Below are positions 36,678 through 50,400 of a stretch of DNA of 64,000 nucleotides, in pieces. The position numbers and the translations under genes are program-made. Under the pieces are notes generated by a model, which made no database searches, was not told where the DNA came from, and worked only from the letters and a program-made list of their open reading frames with translations. Location: contig CM038725.1 of the NCBI GenBank assembly GCA_021613375.1, positions 7,999,089 to 8,063,088 of the forward strand. The letters run 5' to 3'. Source of the DNA: Megaleporinus macrocephalus (lineage: Eukaryota; Chordata; Actinopteri; Characiformes; Anostomidae). How positions within the stretch are numbered: the first letter of the stretch is position 1; the number at the start of each line of letters is the position of its first letter.

Positions 36678-36826
36678 TCAGAATTCCTCTTCAGCGTTGC
36701 GGGTTCTCGACGCCTTCAGTTGTTTCAAGCGTTCTATGCATTCTGTCAGACTCCTCTCTCCGTGGACCTTGTTGTCCCGAGTGCGGACGTTCACCGTATC
36801 GCTGCTTTTCTCCTTCTCGCCCACCA
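36678..36826 (-). CDS. tars1: tars1 exon 19 (stop codon)
   Basis: Completes V677 and runs to F725 and TGA at 36678-36680. It reads [20 protein letters not shown] and ends NAEEEF, the same C-terminal AEEEF as human TARS1. The acceptor is TCCAG. Confidence 0.98.
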
Positions 36827-39096
36827 CTGGACAGAAAATTAGGAGAGAAAAAAAAAACAAAACAAAAAAAAAGAGATTGAAACATCAAACATCTTCAATA
36901 TAAATATATACACAATACTTAAGAATTTCTAGTGAGATCCAATATAAACAACATACTATTGTCTATAAAAATGGATCAATGTATGTCTGTAAGAGTTTAT
37001 ATAACTACTCAAGGCGGACTGAGGAATTATTGGGCAACGTCCATGAAGCTATTTTGGTGGAACCTATAATTCTGATCAATGGCGTTACACAAATGAGCTT
37101 AATTTCTGTATTTCCAACTAGAGTTTCGTTAAAACCCCCTCCGGCCAGGTCCTTGCAATTCCTCTCTTAACCGCCAGCAAACAGCAGAGCTAGCACACGC
37201 AGCTAGCACTAAACAAATAACCCAGAACACCATACAGACCAGATCTGACCGATACGAACAGAACAGCAGCAACAAATCAAGATCTACATTTAATGATTGC
37301 AGTTTTTACTGCATTTATATAATTAGCTTTTTAAATTTTAAATTAAGGGTCTAAATGTAATGATTGTAGTATTTGGGGATATTAGTTTGATTTACTTTGT
37401 TTATTTACTGCTAATTTTGTTAAAAAATATTTTGCTGTTTCACATGAGCTTGTTAAAAATGGTAATAAACCAGTTTAGACCATGTTTCATGACTTGCTCG
37501 CGCTAATAACTACATGTAGCCCTGCTGTGGCATATAGCTCCGCCCTCTATCGGTATCGGCTATCGGACGATCGTGCTGAAAGGTGATCGGTGATCGGAAT
37601 TGGCCTCAAAAACGCTGATAAGTCCGTCTCTAATCACAATACTTCAACACGTTTTCATGATATCCCAATAAGCATCACAATGTTTATTACTCCAAATAGT
37701 CCAGTACAGTACAGTTGACTGTCTGAATTCTTTTCCATAGAGAATGAATAGGATAGAAAAGTGCATGCCAATCTACTGAACTTCAGCTCGACCGGCAGAC
37801 ACCGTTTCCCATACGCTGACTCAGGGCAGACCCCCGGCCACGACTGCAGTGTTGGTTTGACCTGCACTTGTTCATTTGTCGTTTTTTTTCCCATCCTTTT
37901 TTCCCGCCCCCCCCATAGTGTCTCAAAGGTTTTGTTTAACCTACACCCACCAAACTGCCTGTACTCACTCAGGGCAGATCCCCAAACACACCGACCCGCA
38001 CTCCTCTTTTCTATAATATAAACACTTCACAGGCTAACGCATGGCAAATAATGAATGAACACAAACAGGGTCCACTTACAATTAACTCATAAAATACCCT
38101 GCTTAGTCACTGCTAAGTTAACATTATTGGAAGAGGTTTCGGGATTTGGTTGATGTTAGTTATCAGTGTTTAATCAGTATGAACAAGTTCTACCAAAAAG
38201 TTCACATTCACAAAAACACTGCAGGAAGTCTCACAGGCTGCAGATCGGCTCATTCTGAGTTTACCATCACAGAGACGTCGTCTTTGATAAAGCTACAAAC
38301 GCCAACTGTTGGAACTCAACTTAATTTCGAACGGATGCCCATTTTCCAAACTGCAGTCTGTGAAAGCAGCAGAATACAGTGCAATCTGCAAGGGGGAGGA
38401 TAATCAGTGGATTACTACAAGCAAATGAAGGCTTGCCAGTTCAGTGTCTATGATTCTTCTGCCTTTGCTTTCCAAGTTTTACAAAAAGCAATTAGGGCTG
38501 CTAATCCATGTGTAGTCTGGCATGTATTAATGTCTCGTTCTTCAGACTTTGCCCAACCAAGGAAGAAGAATCCAAATACTCCACCTTATGAATCTGCTCA
38601 AATCCAAAATCTCACTTCCCCTAATGATTACGACTGTGATTCCCAGACTGGGGAATGTTAATTTTCTGACTGACTGGCTGACTGAGGAGACTCATCTGAT
38701 CACTTACCCAAGATAAAGTTGTACTGAGCCAACTGCGCATTTCTGATCTTCTTATTGAGAGTGCAACCTGGGTCCAAGTCTACATCGGTCATCAAGCCAA
38801 CACTGTGGAACTCCTGTTGCACCTGAATTGGAAAGACATACACATTTGTGTTTATTCTCAGGATGTTATGTGTTCATGAAAATAATGGTTACTAGAGGCG
38901 TAACAATGGAAATATTTTCAGGTCTGATACCTGAACTTTCATTTTTAGGCCAAGATTCCATTTGAGTTTAGATCATTTTAGGAAAAATGTATTCTACAGC
39001 AATAAAATTTACGTTTAGAATTATTCTGTCGCTTGTGTTTTGCACACAGTGAAATTTGACCTCTGCATTTAACCCATCCATGCAGTGAAACACCCT

Positions 39097-39151
<55 letters not shown>

Positions 39152-42100
39152 GCACATACACACTAGGGGGCAGTGAGCACATGTGCCTGCAGCGGTGGGC
39201 AGCGCTATCCATGGTGCCTGGGGAGCAGTTGGGGCTTAGGTCCCTTGCTCAAGGGCACTTCAGTCTGCACTTCCGGTCACAAGACTGAGTCTTTAACCTT
39301 TAGGCCACGACTGCTCCAATATATCCAAATGTATCCAATAGAACTTTCTTTGCCCATGCTATGACGCCTCTATTAAGATAATCAGAAATCATGATAAACC
39401 CAAGAATATTTAACAGAACTATAAAAATCCCAGTCATTTGAGCATGTGTGCATTCATAACACAAGCCTGGATCCTCATGAGCCACTTCAACTGTGATAAG
39501 CTCCACCCACATGCTTAGTTTTGACTGTTGATGCTTTCAGTAGAAAAGAAGGTTTAAAAATGGTAGATGAAACTATACCTAAAAGGTCCAGATTAATAAA
39601 AATATGATGCAACTCTGAATGAATGACTATGTAAATATGAACTTTACCCTGTGGGCATACTCCTCGCAAGTGGGTCCCACCGGCACAACCATCACCTGAC
39701 GTGGAGAGAGCCACAAAGGCCTAAAACAAACAAAAAAAGGTCAGCATTAACTTTGATTTCGATTATAAACAGCTGTTAACATTCATAACTGCGACATAAA
39801 CTGTATGTATGACTTGTCTTGTTTGTACATACCACTTCCCACCATAGTTCTCCGTCAGAATGGCAATCATTCTCTCCACAGAACCCAAAATGGCTCTGTG
39901 AATGATAACTGGTCTCTTCTTATCGTCTCCATCGTGGCTGTAAAAACAGGCAGACGAAATGAATTCAGAGTCAGCGGCAAAAGGTCAAGTGCCTGTAAAC
40001 ATGACTGCAATAATACCAGGTAACCAAAAGGTGTCACTGTTGCATTTAGAACAGTACTACAATACAGGTTGTACAGATACCAAGATCCCCCAAAAAAATG
40101 AGCACCTGAGAAAGGGAGTGGCAAGCGTAACACATATTAGCAGCTAGGCAGGTGATATTAATAAACCGTTAGGTCTGGAAGAATAGAAGCCTGCAGCTTA
40201 CCTGACGAAGGTTAGATTGAAACGAATGGGCAGCTGAAAGTCCAACTGAATGGTGGCACACTGGTGGTACCTGCCGATAGCATCCTTAATCTGAATGTCG
40301 ATCTGAAACACATAGATCAAACAAATAAGCAGCTTGTTTGTATTTTGTGAATTCAGAGTTTAGGCTGATGTTTAAAGCTACCTTTGGTCCATAGAACGCG
40401 CCATCTCCAGGGTTCAGTATCCACTTCTCCCCAAACTCGTTCAGGCTGTTCTCGAGTTGCTGCACAAACCAGAAGGAAATAAAAGTGTTGTTTTGGAATG
40501 TAAGAGCACCATCTGCTACTGTCCTATTATTTTATGGTATTGAAATCACTGTTTACAAGGCAAGTTAGTCCGATTTCTCAAACATTGTCAATTGTATCTA
40601 TTGTTGACAGTCGGTTGCAGTTGGCTGATGACCATTAGTTACCTTCTCAGCTTGGTCCCACACTTCTGCCTCCCCAAGGAACTTCTCTGGTCTGGTGGAG
40701 AGGTTCAGTTTGAAGGTGAAGCCAAACACGTCGTACACAGCACGCAGGAATTCCAGACATCCCTTAATCTCAGACTCAATCTGATGAATTAGAGGTTTCA
40801 ACAATCAAATTAAGAAATACTCCAAACATCTAGAATGCAGTTTTAGGTAATGGGCAAATTACATGTTTTGCTGATTTTCTAAACCAAAAGAAGTTCCAGA
40901 ACAAATGTGATTTTACTGCAAAAATATAAATATGTATATTGCCGCTGACCAAAAAAAAACATGCATCTCCAAAATGGCAAATTTACAGGAGAGGACAAAA
41001 AGGGTCTTTACTTTCAATGTATGTGAATGGAACCGGAAATGTTTCCGAGCTCTTTTGGAGCATTTCCATGGGTCCAATGATCATGAAATTTTCATACAAT
41101 GTAAACAGCAGCTGCTGCATTTGAATTATGTAGAAAAATAAAATTCGTCAAATATGGAGATTCATTGGACAGCGATGATATATAACATATATATATTTTT
41201 ACTATATATGAACCACTGTGCTCCTAGTTTAGGATGGAAATGAAAGGCGTCTTAATGACTCCAGAGATCCGCTAAAACCCTATTTGAGCTGGATTAGTTC
41301 TACATGGCGAGGTACTGTAATGTATGTGATTAGCAGCAAGACCCATAATTTTAATCCGGTATGAAGTCTTACTGTAATAATTATGGAGTAAACATTCAGT
41401 AATGGCTGAAGCGTAGATCCACGGATGAGACCTAGACAGTCCTACATAGAATGACAAATGCCAACGATTTTCCTCCAAGAATGGCCAATGTAAGGACTGT
41501 GGCGTGTCTTGTTAAAAAGTTAAAGGCTAAGCACCACTTATCAACAGCCCCGGTGGATTCATTAGACATTGGACTACAAATAAAATTTATTTGCCAAATT
41601 TAACATAGTGGGGAAAATAGATATTGTGCTTTTACTAGAGATGGAAGGATCAATCGGCTATGTATCGGTATCGGCCGATTTTTAATCAAAATATGTGATC
41701 AGTGATTGGCCGATATTTCTCCAATTTAGCCGATCCAGAGATCCGAACGATAGCGTTAAACCAATGAGCCTAATTTCTGTATTTCCAGCTAGCGTTTCAT
41801 CCTGGAAGAGGAGAACCCCCTCCAGCCAGCTCCCTGCAATTCCTATCTGAACCACTAGGTGGAAATACATACCCTTTCATTTTCAACAGACTGACTACAG
41901 CAGCGGCCTCGCGAGAACAGGTTACGGCATGTACATGTAGCCCTGCCATGGCATATAGCCCCGCCCTCGATCAGTGTCAGCTATCGGCCGATCACGCTGA
42001 TCGGTCCATCTCTAGCTTTAACCTTTCTACAGGTTGCATTTTACGTTTTTAGTCCCTCCCCCCAACATGTTCAATTCCCACACGGTATGAGAGGTGTCTT

Positions 42101-45100
42101 TGGTATAAGGCGGTAGATATTGGAGAAACTAATTTTGCAGTGGACAACAAGATCAAAGGAACATAAACTAAGTAGTCCAGAAATAAGTGTCGATCTGACT
42201 CTCCATCATAAAGCTCCTCCTCATTGATTTTTGCCGCTAACTAGAGATCATTTTCCATGTTACACAGATCAAAAACAAATACCAACACTACAAAACATCA
42301 GAACTATTTAATGTGAGTTGAAAGAGAGAGAGAGAGATGTTGCATCATGATCATGAAAAACAAAATATTTCCTCAAGAGTTTTTTTTTATTTTAAGAAGA
42401 AAGAACGCAGCATGTGGGTGGATTTGTGGTTTGCACCTGATCCATGGAGCAGAAGATGTGGGCATCGTCCTGCTGGAAGCGGCGGACGCGGGTGAGACCG
42501 GTTAGGGCTCCGGAGAGCTCGTTACGATGCAGGACCCCAAAATCAGCAAGCCGCAGGGGCAGCTCCCTCCAAGAGCGTGGTCGGTGGTCAAACATCAGAC
42601 TGCAGAGAAAAGAAAGAGAAAAAGCAGCATATTAACTGCAAGCTTATCTACTAGTGTGCGTGTGTGTGTGTTTGTAGAGGTACATTTGTGAGGACCACAT
42701 GTCCTCACTAGTCTAGGACAATCTGAATTTGTTTGGTAAAGTGAGGACATTTTGCTGGTCCTCACTTGAGCACATGTAATTTTCTCTAAAAATCTTTTTA
42801 TTTTTATCTAGTAGAGCAGAAAATTAGTCTTTTGGTACTTAGGGTTAGGTTTAGGTGTAGTATTATTTAGTTATAGTAAACCAAAGATCAATAGAAACCT
42901 ATGGATGACCTCACTAATATAGTAAGACAAACCATATTTGTATGTGTGTGTGTGTGTGTCAAAATTTCCTTCATCAGTTTACTTCTTATGAGAGTAACTT
43001 GTTATGTATAGTTTCAAATACTTGTGCTACATATCTCACACTCTACGGACAGCTAACAACTTTTGGCTTAGTGCCATGTTTACTACATTCTATACTCTCT
43101 ATAATCTGTTTATTACTATACAGTGAGCTCATACCAGTGTCCAGGGCAGTTCATGGGTTTGAGGGCAAAGATCTCCTTCTCCACCTCAAAGGAGAACATG
43201 TTCTCGCTGTAGTGCTGCCAATGGCCGGAGGTCTGCCACAGCTTGCTGTTGTAAATGTTTGGAGTGACCACTTCCTGAAAGCCCCTGTTTCTATATTCGC
43301 TCTGCAGATCAGACAAAGGTGATGTCACAAACCTAAACGTACCCAGACCATTATTTTACATCCCACAAATCCATGCAGCTTCACAGTGAACCCTTGTGCT
43401 CCTAGTTTAGGATGGAAATGAAAGGCTTTGGGAAACATCTTAATGACTCCAGAGATCCTCTAAAGCCCTATTTGAGCTGGATTAGTTATACATGGCGAGG
43501 TACTGTAATGTATGTGATTAGCAGCAAGACCCATCATTTTAATCCGGTATGAAGTCTTACTGTAATAATTACGGAGTAAACATCCAGTAATGGCTGAAGC
43601 GTAGATCCACAGTTGAGACCTAGACCTTCCTACATAGAATGACAAATGCCAATATTGCCAATGTTTTCCTCCAACAATAGCCAATGTAAGGGGTGTGTTG
43701 TGTCTTGTCAACAAGTTAAGGGAGCAACTGATTACTATACAGACTAAATTAGATCTAATCTGATCCACTATTTCATTCAGATCATGCTGGATGCTGGACT
43801 TTAATGTAAGATCCAATCGTCCATTTTTTTATAGATCAGCGACAAAAACCTCTGCTTTGAGGGAAACTGGCGATTACTCGGTACTCGCTCAGTCATGTAG
43901 CGTGAACTGCTGAAAGACGCTCGCCGAGCGGTCCCCACCTAAATCACAGACACCCGGCAAACATCCAGCATGCTTAATACCTAGTCCAGTCAGCGACTGT
44001 GAGTTAATTGCAGCGTCTAGCTTCAGCCAATGGTATTGCCTAGAGAGAAAATCGCACCACTGTTGATGTAATCTCTCTTTGTTTTCATTGGTAAAATATT
44101 ATGTTTTGTGTTTAAACCTCTGACCACTAGGATGGCAGTGTTGTTATCCATTTTCATCTCCACTCCAACATTAACAAGCAGCACAAGGGTGCAATGCTGT
44201 TGTAAGTATTGGCAAACCTGTTCATATAGTGGTGTGTTTTAATAGTAGGATTTGAAAAATAGCAATATATTACTTTGCTTGCAATATCGCAGTATATTGA
44301 ATCGTGAACGCTGTATCACAATACATATTGTATCGCCAAGTTCTTGCCAATACATAGTCTTAGAACAGATAGTCCCGGCTGGCCGCATTGTTTTATACAT
44401 CTTCTCATTCATATTCATTCCTTTTCCTTCTTTCTTTTGTCACTGCAGTTAGCGCAGTAACAACTTGTATTGCTTGTTTGTTGACATCCATTCTGGAAAT
44501 AACTACGTGGTAGAACAATTGCGTTCTCACATGCGTTTAGTTCTCACAAGAGTTTAGTTCTCGTGTGCCAGACAAGTGGGCTGTTCCCCAGGGTGAAAAT
44601 CGTGTATTTGGTGACCCTGTGTCGCCGATCAGTCACCTGACCACTCGGACAGTCATGCAGTCTGAACCAGTCCTTAGATACTGCAGTAAAAATCCTGTAT
44701 TATTTATATAAGACTACTTAGATGCAAAAATCTGCAGTGCTCATTAACATTAATAAACACACATCGCTCTGTTTAGACATATTCAGCGGTCGCCCCCTGA
44801 AGCCACCCTCTCAGTCCCTAAATCTCTAATGCAGCATAACCTGATATACCTACAACACAAATGTCAGGGTTTGCTATGAAGAGCCCAGTAGTCTGGAGCA
44901 CTGTCGACACTGGATAGTGAAGAGAGGAAGCTCACCCGTATAAACTCCACCAGTGTGTTGTAGAGGTACGCTCCCTTTGGGAGGAAGAAACAGCTACCAG
45001 GGCTGAGGTCATGGAAGAAAAACAAGTCCTGCTCCTGGAGAAGAGAGAAACAACAGAAAACGTGTCTTAGCGTACTGAGCGAGAGAGAGAGAGAGAGAGA

Positions 45101-47351
45101 GAGTGGCAAGAGGTAAAGAGAAAGAAAAGAGGAAGAAAGGGTGATAGACAGAGAGAACAGAGAAAGAAATGGGGAAAGTAGAGACATGAAGAAAGAAGCA
45201 TCAGAGAAAGGCAAAGTGGAGGAACACAGTCAGGCATGTCTGATTAGCTTTCCCTGTTTTGTTGTAACAAAGCGCTCCCTGTGTGCCCATCGGTGTGCCC
45301 GCTGGCAGATGGCACATTAAGGAGACAGGCATCTGCCAGCTTTCTCCACACAGACCCCCCACCAGACCCGTCGGTGGTTAATAGAGAGGACACAGGAGCA
45401 CAGGGAGTCTCCACACACCGCAGCTCAAATCAGAGCGTGGCCAGTTTACAGCCTGAATCATTAGCGCACCTAGCAGGACTACACAATGCAATATTTGGAC
45501 ATCATTATCAGGACATTGGGCTCTGTAGTGCTGATATCACTGCTAACTTGGCCCACCTGACAGATCTGACTTTCTAAATAAGCAAGGTGTGGGTGTAAGG
45601 GCGAATCGAAGAAGCCGGACGCTCAAAGTTTTAAAAAACGAATAATTTGGAGTAAAATTAGAGAATTTAATCTTAACTCATCACATCCCATCATGGGGCA
45701 GTCGTGGCCTGAAGGTTAGGGAACAGGTCTTGTGTGGATCCACACGTGTGCTCACTGCCCCCTAGTGTGTATGTTCATTAGTGTGTGTGTATATGTGGGC
45801 GGATAGGTTAAATGCGGAGGTCAAATTTTGCTGGGTACAAACACACATGGCTAATTCTAGTTCTAAATTCTAAAATTCAAAAAAATTAAATTAAAAGACA
45901 ACGGGTCTGAAATCGCACCCTAGCTACCATTTACTGTTCTATTCAGGGTGTCGGTCATTTTGGAGTGCTGTCTGAATTCTCAGTGGACAGTTAGATTCCC
46001 TATATACCGTAAAACTAGTGGACAACCGATGTACACTACTTACAGGTTGACGCCCCACAATGCATAGCGGATTCTTTGGAACGTTCGTCGTCCAAATTCC
46101 CTCTACTGACTCCCCTATATAGTGTTCTACATAGAGCAGCCTATGTAGTGAACAGGGAACTAGTTTAAGAGTGGACCATTTCAGACACACCCAGCGTCTG
46201 TGGAGGGATCCAATGTCACACTAAAGGTCTACACTGGAAAGATGCAATATAACATTTATCCTTAGTCCAAATGTAGTCAAGGCCAGGACATGGCTGATTT
46301 CTATAGATTTATAGGCTGATTTCTATGATTTTCTTTGAGTTCTTAGTCTCTTTAACCAGCAGCAATGTAGTGAACGAGTACAGAAAGTCAGTCACTAATA
46401 TTGACCTTAAAGCTCCGGCATAAAATGAAAGAAGCAACTTTAGGACACCCAGACATATCGTGGCTTACTGCCTGCACCTGGACTAAAGTGAACCTGTGCA
46501 GCTTTATCGATGTGGTTTAATATACTGCAAGGCATATCACAATTACAGCAACACCTGGCAGCCTCTCCTGTCACACTGTGCACCTGTTTGTCACCAACTG
46601 TTCGATACGGCGGGCCGTTTCATTACCAAGGCTGGTTTCTCGCCCAACACAAGCTCTAAACTTATACCCTGGACTAATGTTAATGGAGCTTCTCTATTGG
46701 AAAACCTATAGGTCAGGGCTTAATGAGTGTCTGGAAAATGGGTTCACAGTTAAAAGGGCTTTGCAGTTCTTAACAGCTGGGGACAAAACAGTAGACAACT
46801 GAGAAAAATAGCATTACAGAGCATATATCGGCAAGACGGCAGCTTATGCTGTGGCCAGTTACCCAACATAAGCTTTTATTTCATCTCCTTTCTGTTGCTT
46901 TGAACTGAACTCTTTTCCTTTGTAAGAGGTGATGTTTCCTTGTTAATTCATGCAATGAGTTCTTTCTATATGCATCCACATTACATTTTTTCAGTTACAG
47001 TAATTTTCCTCCATGGCAGTAACAACATGCTTATGGTTTGATAGAAATATTAATTCTCCTTTAGTATTAAATATTATCTCCTCTGCTATATGGTCTAGTT
47101 TAATCCATCACTGGGCTGGTTTCGAAATTTTAAACTCAGCTTGTTCTCATGCTAATTAGTTAATTAAACAGGCCATGGAAGACTACTGCTATATATATAT
47201 ATATATTTTATATTTTAATCTAGCATCCAAATTTACTGATCTTAATCTATATGGCTGCATAGTTTTAAAATAATATTCAAGTCACACTGATTTTTAGTAT
47301 CTTTTTAATATGTTCCACTGTTTCTACATTGAAATCTATGAATCCCTATCC

Positions 47352-47419
<68 letters not shown>

Positions 47420-50400
47420 TTTTTTTAAATATTTAAATCTAGCAGTAGTCTTCCATGGCCTGTTCAATCTGTTTGACTATAGTAAAATTTCTAGACATTC
47501 ACAAGCAGCCAGTTTACACCACAACACCACTGTATGCAACTGTACCACTTTACAGGGTGGTGAATATGCTCTGATTGCAGACTTATCTAATGCACGCACA
47601 GTATTTAAAGCAGAATTGAAACATGTGATGAATGAGTCACAATGTTGTGGTACCATGGCTGTTAAGGGCACATGACATAAAACAGCTGCGCACCCAAGTT
47701 TGCAGATATTACATGGGTTTGTTTTTAAAACAGTTGCTTCGTTGCTTTAAAACTGCTTTGTTACCTTCTAAAAATAGGAACAAAAACTGTTTAGTGCAAA
47801 AACAAAAGAACGAAAAAGGAACTAGACTTGATTAAGCTTATTAACATTCCTGGACATCCAATTTAATAACTGCAACAGTATAAAAAAAAAATAAGATATT
47901 TTTAGTCTTCATTTCATTAACTGAAATGTTTGGAATAACTATTTTAGGACTTTATGATGCTTTCTGAGAATCCAAGAGAACCCTGCTCACATTTGGTCCC
48001 ATAAGACTAAAAAACACTAGATACGCATAAATCACATGTATGCAAATCCATACCCGTCCCAGTTTGCGGTGATCCCTGTTCTTTGCCTCCTCTTGGAATT
48101 TCTCCCAGTCCTTCAGCATCTTGGCGTCAGGGAAGGAGATACCGTAGAGTCGCTGGAGGCTCTCCATGTCAGCTTTACCTTCCCAGTATGTGGAGGAGTT
48201 CTGCAGTAGCCAGAAACGATGAAGGGTCAGACAACAACTTAAGCAGCTGTGTTCAAAATACTGTGTTGGCATTTATAGTGTGTGAACATTTTTATAATAA
48301 ATGAAGCAACAAAGATGCTCCAAAATTACTTGGAATGAAGTCTACCAGCATTCATTTACATGAATGCAAATAATACTTCCAAGTTTTGGAAATACTTATT
48401 GTGTGTTTTGGTATTTATTGCATGTCATACTTATTGTATGTACTGTATGTATAAGGGGTGTATGAAAATATCAAAAATATAGAACATCAGGATATTATGT
48501 TTGGTGATACTGTATCAATTCTTAACAACACAGTATCGATACACAGATTCCTGGCACACAGTGAATCATTGTGTGTTGTGCTTAAATCTCTGACCACTAG
48601 ATGGCAGTGTTGTAATCCATTTTCAACTTGTTCATATAGTGGTGTGTTTTAATAGTAGGATTAAAAAAAACGCAATATAAATCACTTTGCTTGCAATATC
48701 ACAGTATTTATTGATATACTGAATCCTGACCTCTGTATCATGATATGTATTGTATCGCAGGTTCTTGCCAATGCACAGCCCCTGTATGTATTGTATTTAC
48801 TGTATGTCATATTTATTGCATGCCTAGCATTTATTGTATGCATTGTACTTATCGTGTCATTTATTGCATGTCATACTTATTGTATATATTAGGGGTGTAA
48901 GAAAACATTGAAAATATTGAATATCGGGCTATTATGTTTCATGATACTGTATCCATTCTCAACAACACAGTATCCATACACAGATTCCTGTCAGACAGTA
49001 AATTATTGTGTGTTGTGTTTAAACCTCAGACCACTAGATGGCAGTGTTGTAATCCATTTTCAGATCCACTCCAACATTAACAAGCAGCACAATGCTGTTG
49101 TAAACAATGGCAATCCTGTTCATATAGTGGTGTGTTTTAATAGTCGGATATAAAAAAATCACAACTATCTATTGTATGTCATACTTGTTGCATGTCTTGT
49201 ATTTATTGTATGTCCTATTCATTGTATGTATTGTATTTATAGCATGTGTTTATTGTATGTCTTGTATTTATTGTAGGTCATATATACTGCATACTTGTAT
49301 GTATTGCATGTCATATATACTGTATGTATTGTATTTATAGCACGTCTTGTATTTATTGTATGTCCTATTTATAGCATGTCTTATATTTACTATATGTCTC
49401 ATGTATTGCATGTCTTGTATGTCATATTTATTGTATGTATTGTATTTATAGCATGTCTTGTGTTTATTGTATGTCTTATGTATTGCATTTATAGCATGTC
49501 ATATTGATTGTATGTATTGTATTTATAGCCTGTCTTGTTTTTTTCTGTCATATTTGTTGCACGTCTTGCATTTATTGTAGGTCATATATATTGCATACTT
49601 GTATGTATTGCATGTCATATATACTGTATGTCTTGTATATATTGTATGTCCTATTTATTGTATGTATTGTATTTATAGCATGTCTTGTGTTTATTGTATG
49701 TCTTATGTATTGTATTTATAGCACGTCTTGTATTTATTGTATGTCATATTTCTAGCACATCTTGTATTTATTGTATGTATTGTATTTATAGCATGTCTTG
49801 TATTTATTGTATGTATTGTATTTATTGTACGTCATGTCTTGTATGTATTGTATTTATAGCATGTCTTGTATTTATTGTATGCCATATTTATTGCATGTCT
49901 TGTGTTTATAGTATGTCTTATGTATTGTATGTATTGTATTTAGTGCATGTCTTGGTACTTATTGGACGCTTTTGTCTGCACTGTGTATATTGTATGGTTT
50001 TGCACTTGTGTTTCGTGTTGAATGTTGTTTGGTTTCACTGTATACCTGTATATACCTGAAATGACAGTAAAGCCTCTTGAACCTGAAGGTTTTATTTTGG
50101 CAGAGATGTAGTTGTGAATTGCTTATGGCATCAATATTTGATTCACCTGCTCATCTTTACATTAGTAAGTGTGTCTGTACCTTATGGATCTTCAGGGCCT
50201 TGATCTTCCCGGTATGTCTTACATGGGGCCCTCTGCAGAGGTCAATCAAGGGCCCGCACCTTTAAAGAGAAGCAATAAAAAAAACAGTCAATTTCATCAG
50301 ATGTTCAGTAAATAGTACCATGGTGAACGTAGGCGAGCAGTTCTACCAGTCCTACCTGTACACGGTAGTTGTTGGGGTGGTAACTTTTTCATTCAGGATC

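Noticed and set aside
38146..38661. Two adjoining plus-strand frames in tars1 intron 18
   Set aside because: No splice sites, no family motif, opposite strand to the host gene; likely chance or old repeat.
41272..43816. Matching ORFs containing WHLSFYVG and IYASAIT in the two ~300-bp repeats
   Set aside because: Most base changes between copies alter amino acids, so the frame is not preserved; it is a non-coding repeat.
49295..50059. Ile/Val/Cys/Tyr-rich ORFs resembling membrane proteins
   Set aside because: They are translations of the TATTGTATGT satellite; the hydrophobicity is a composition artefact.
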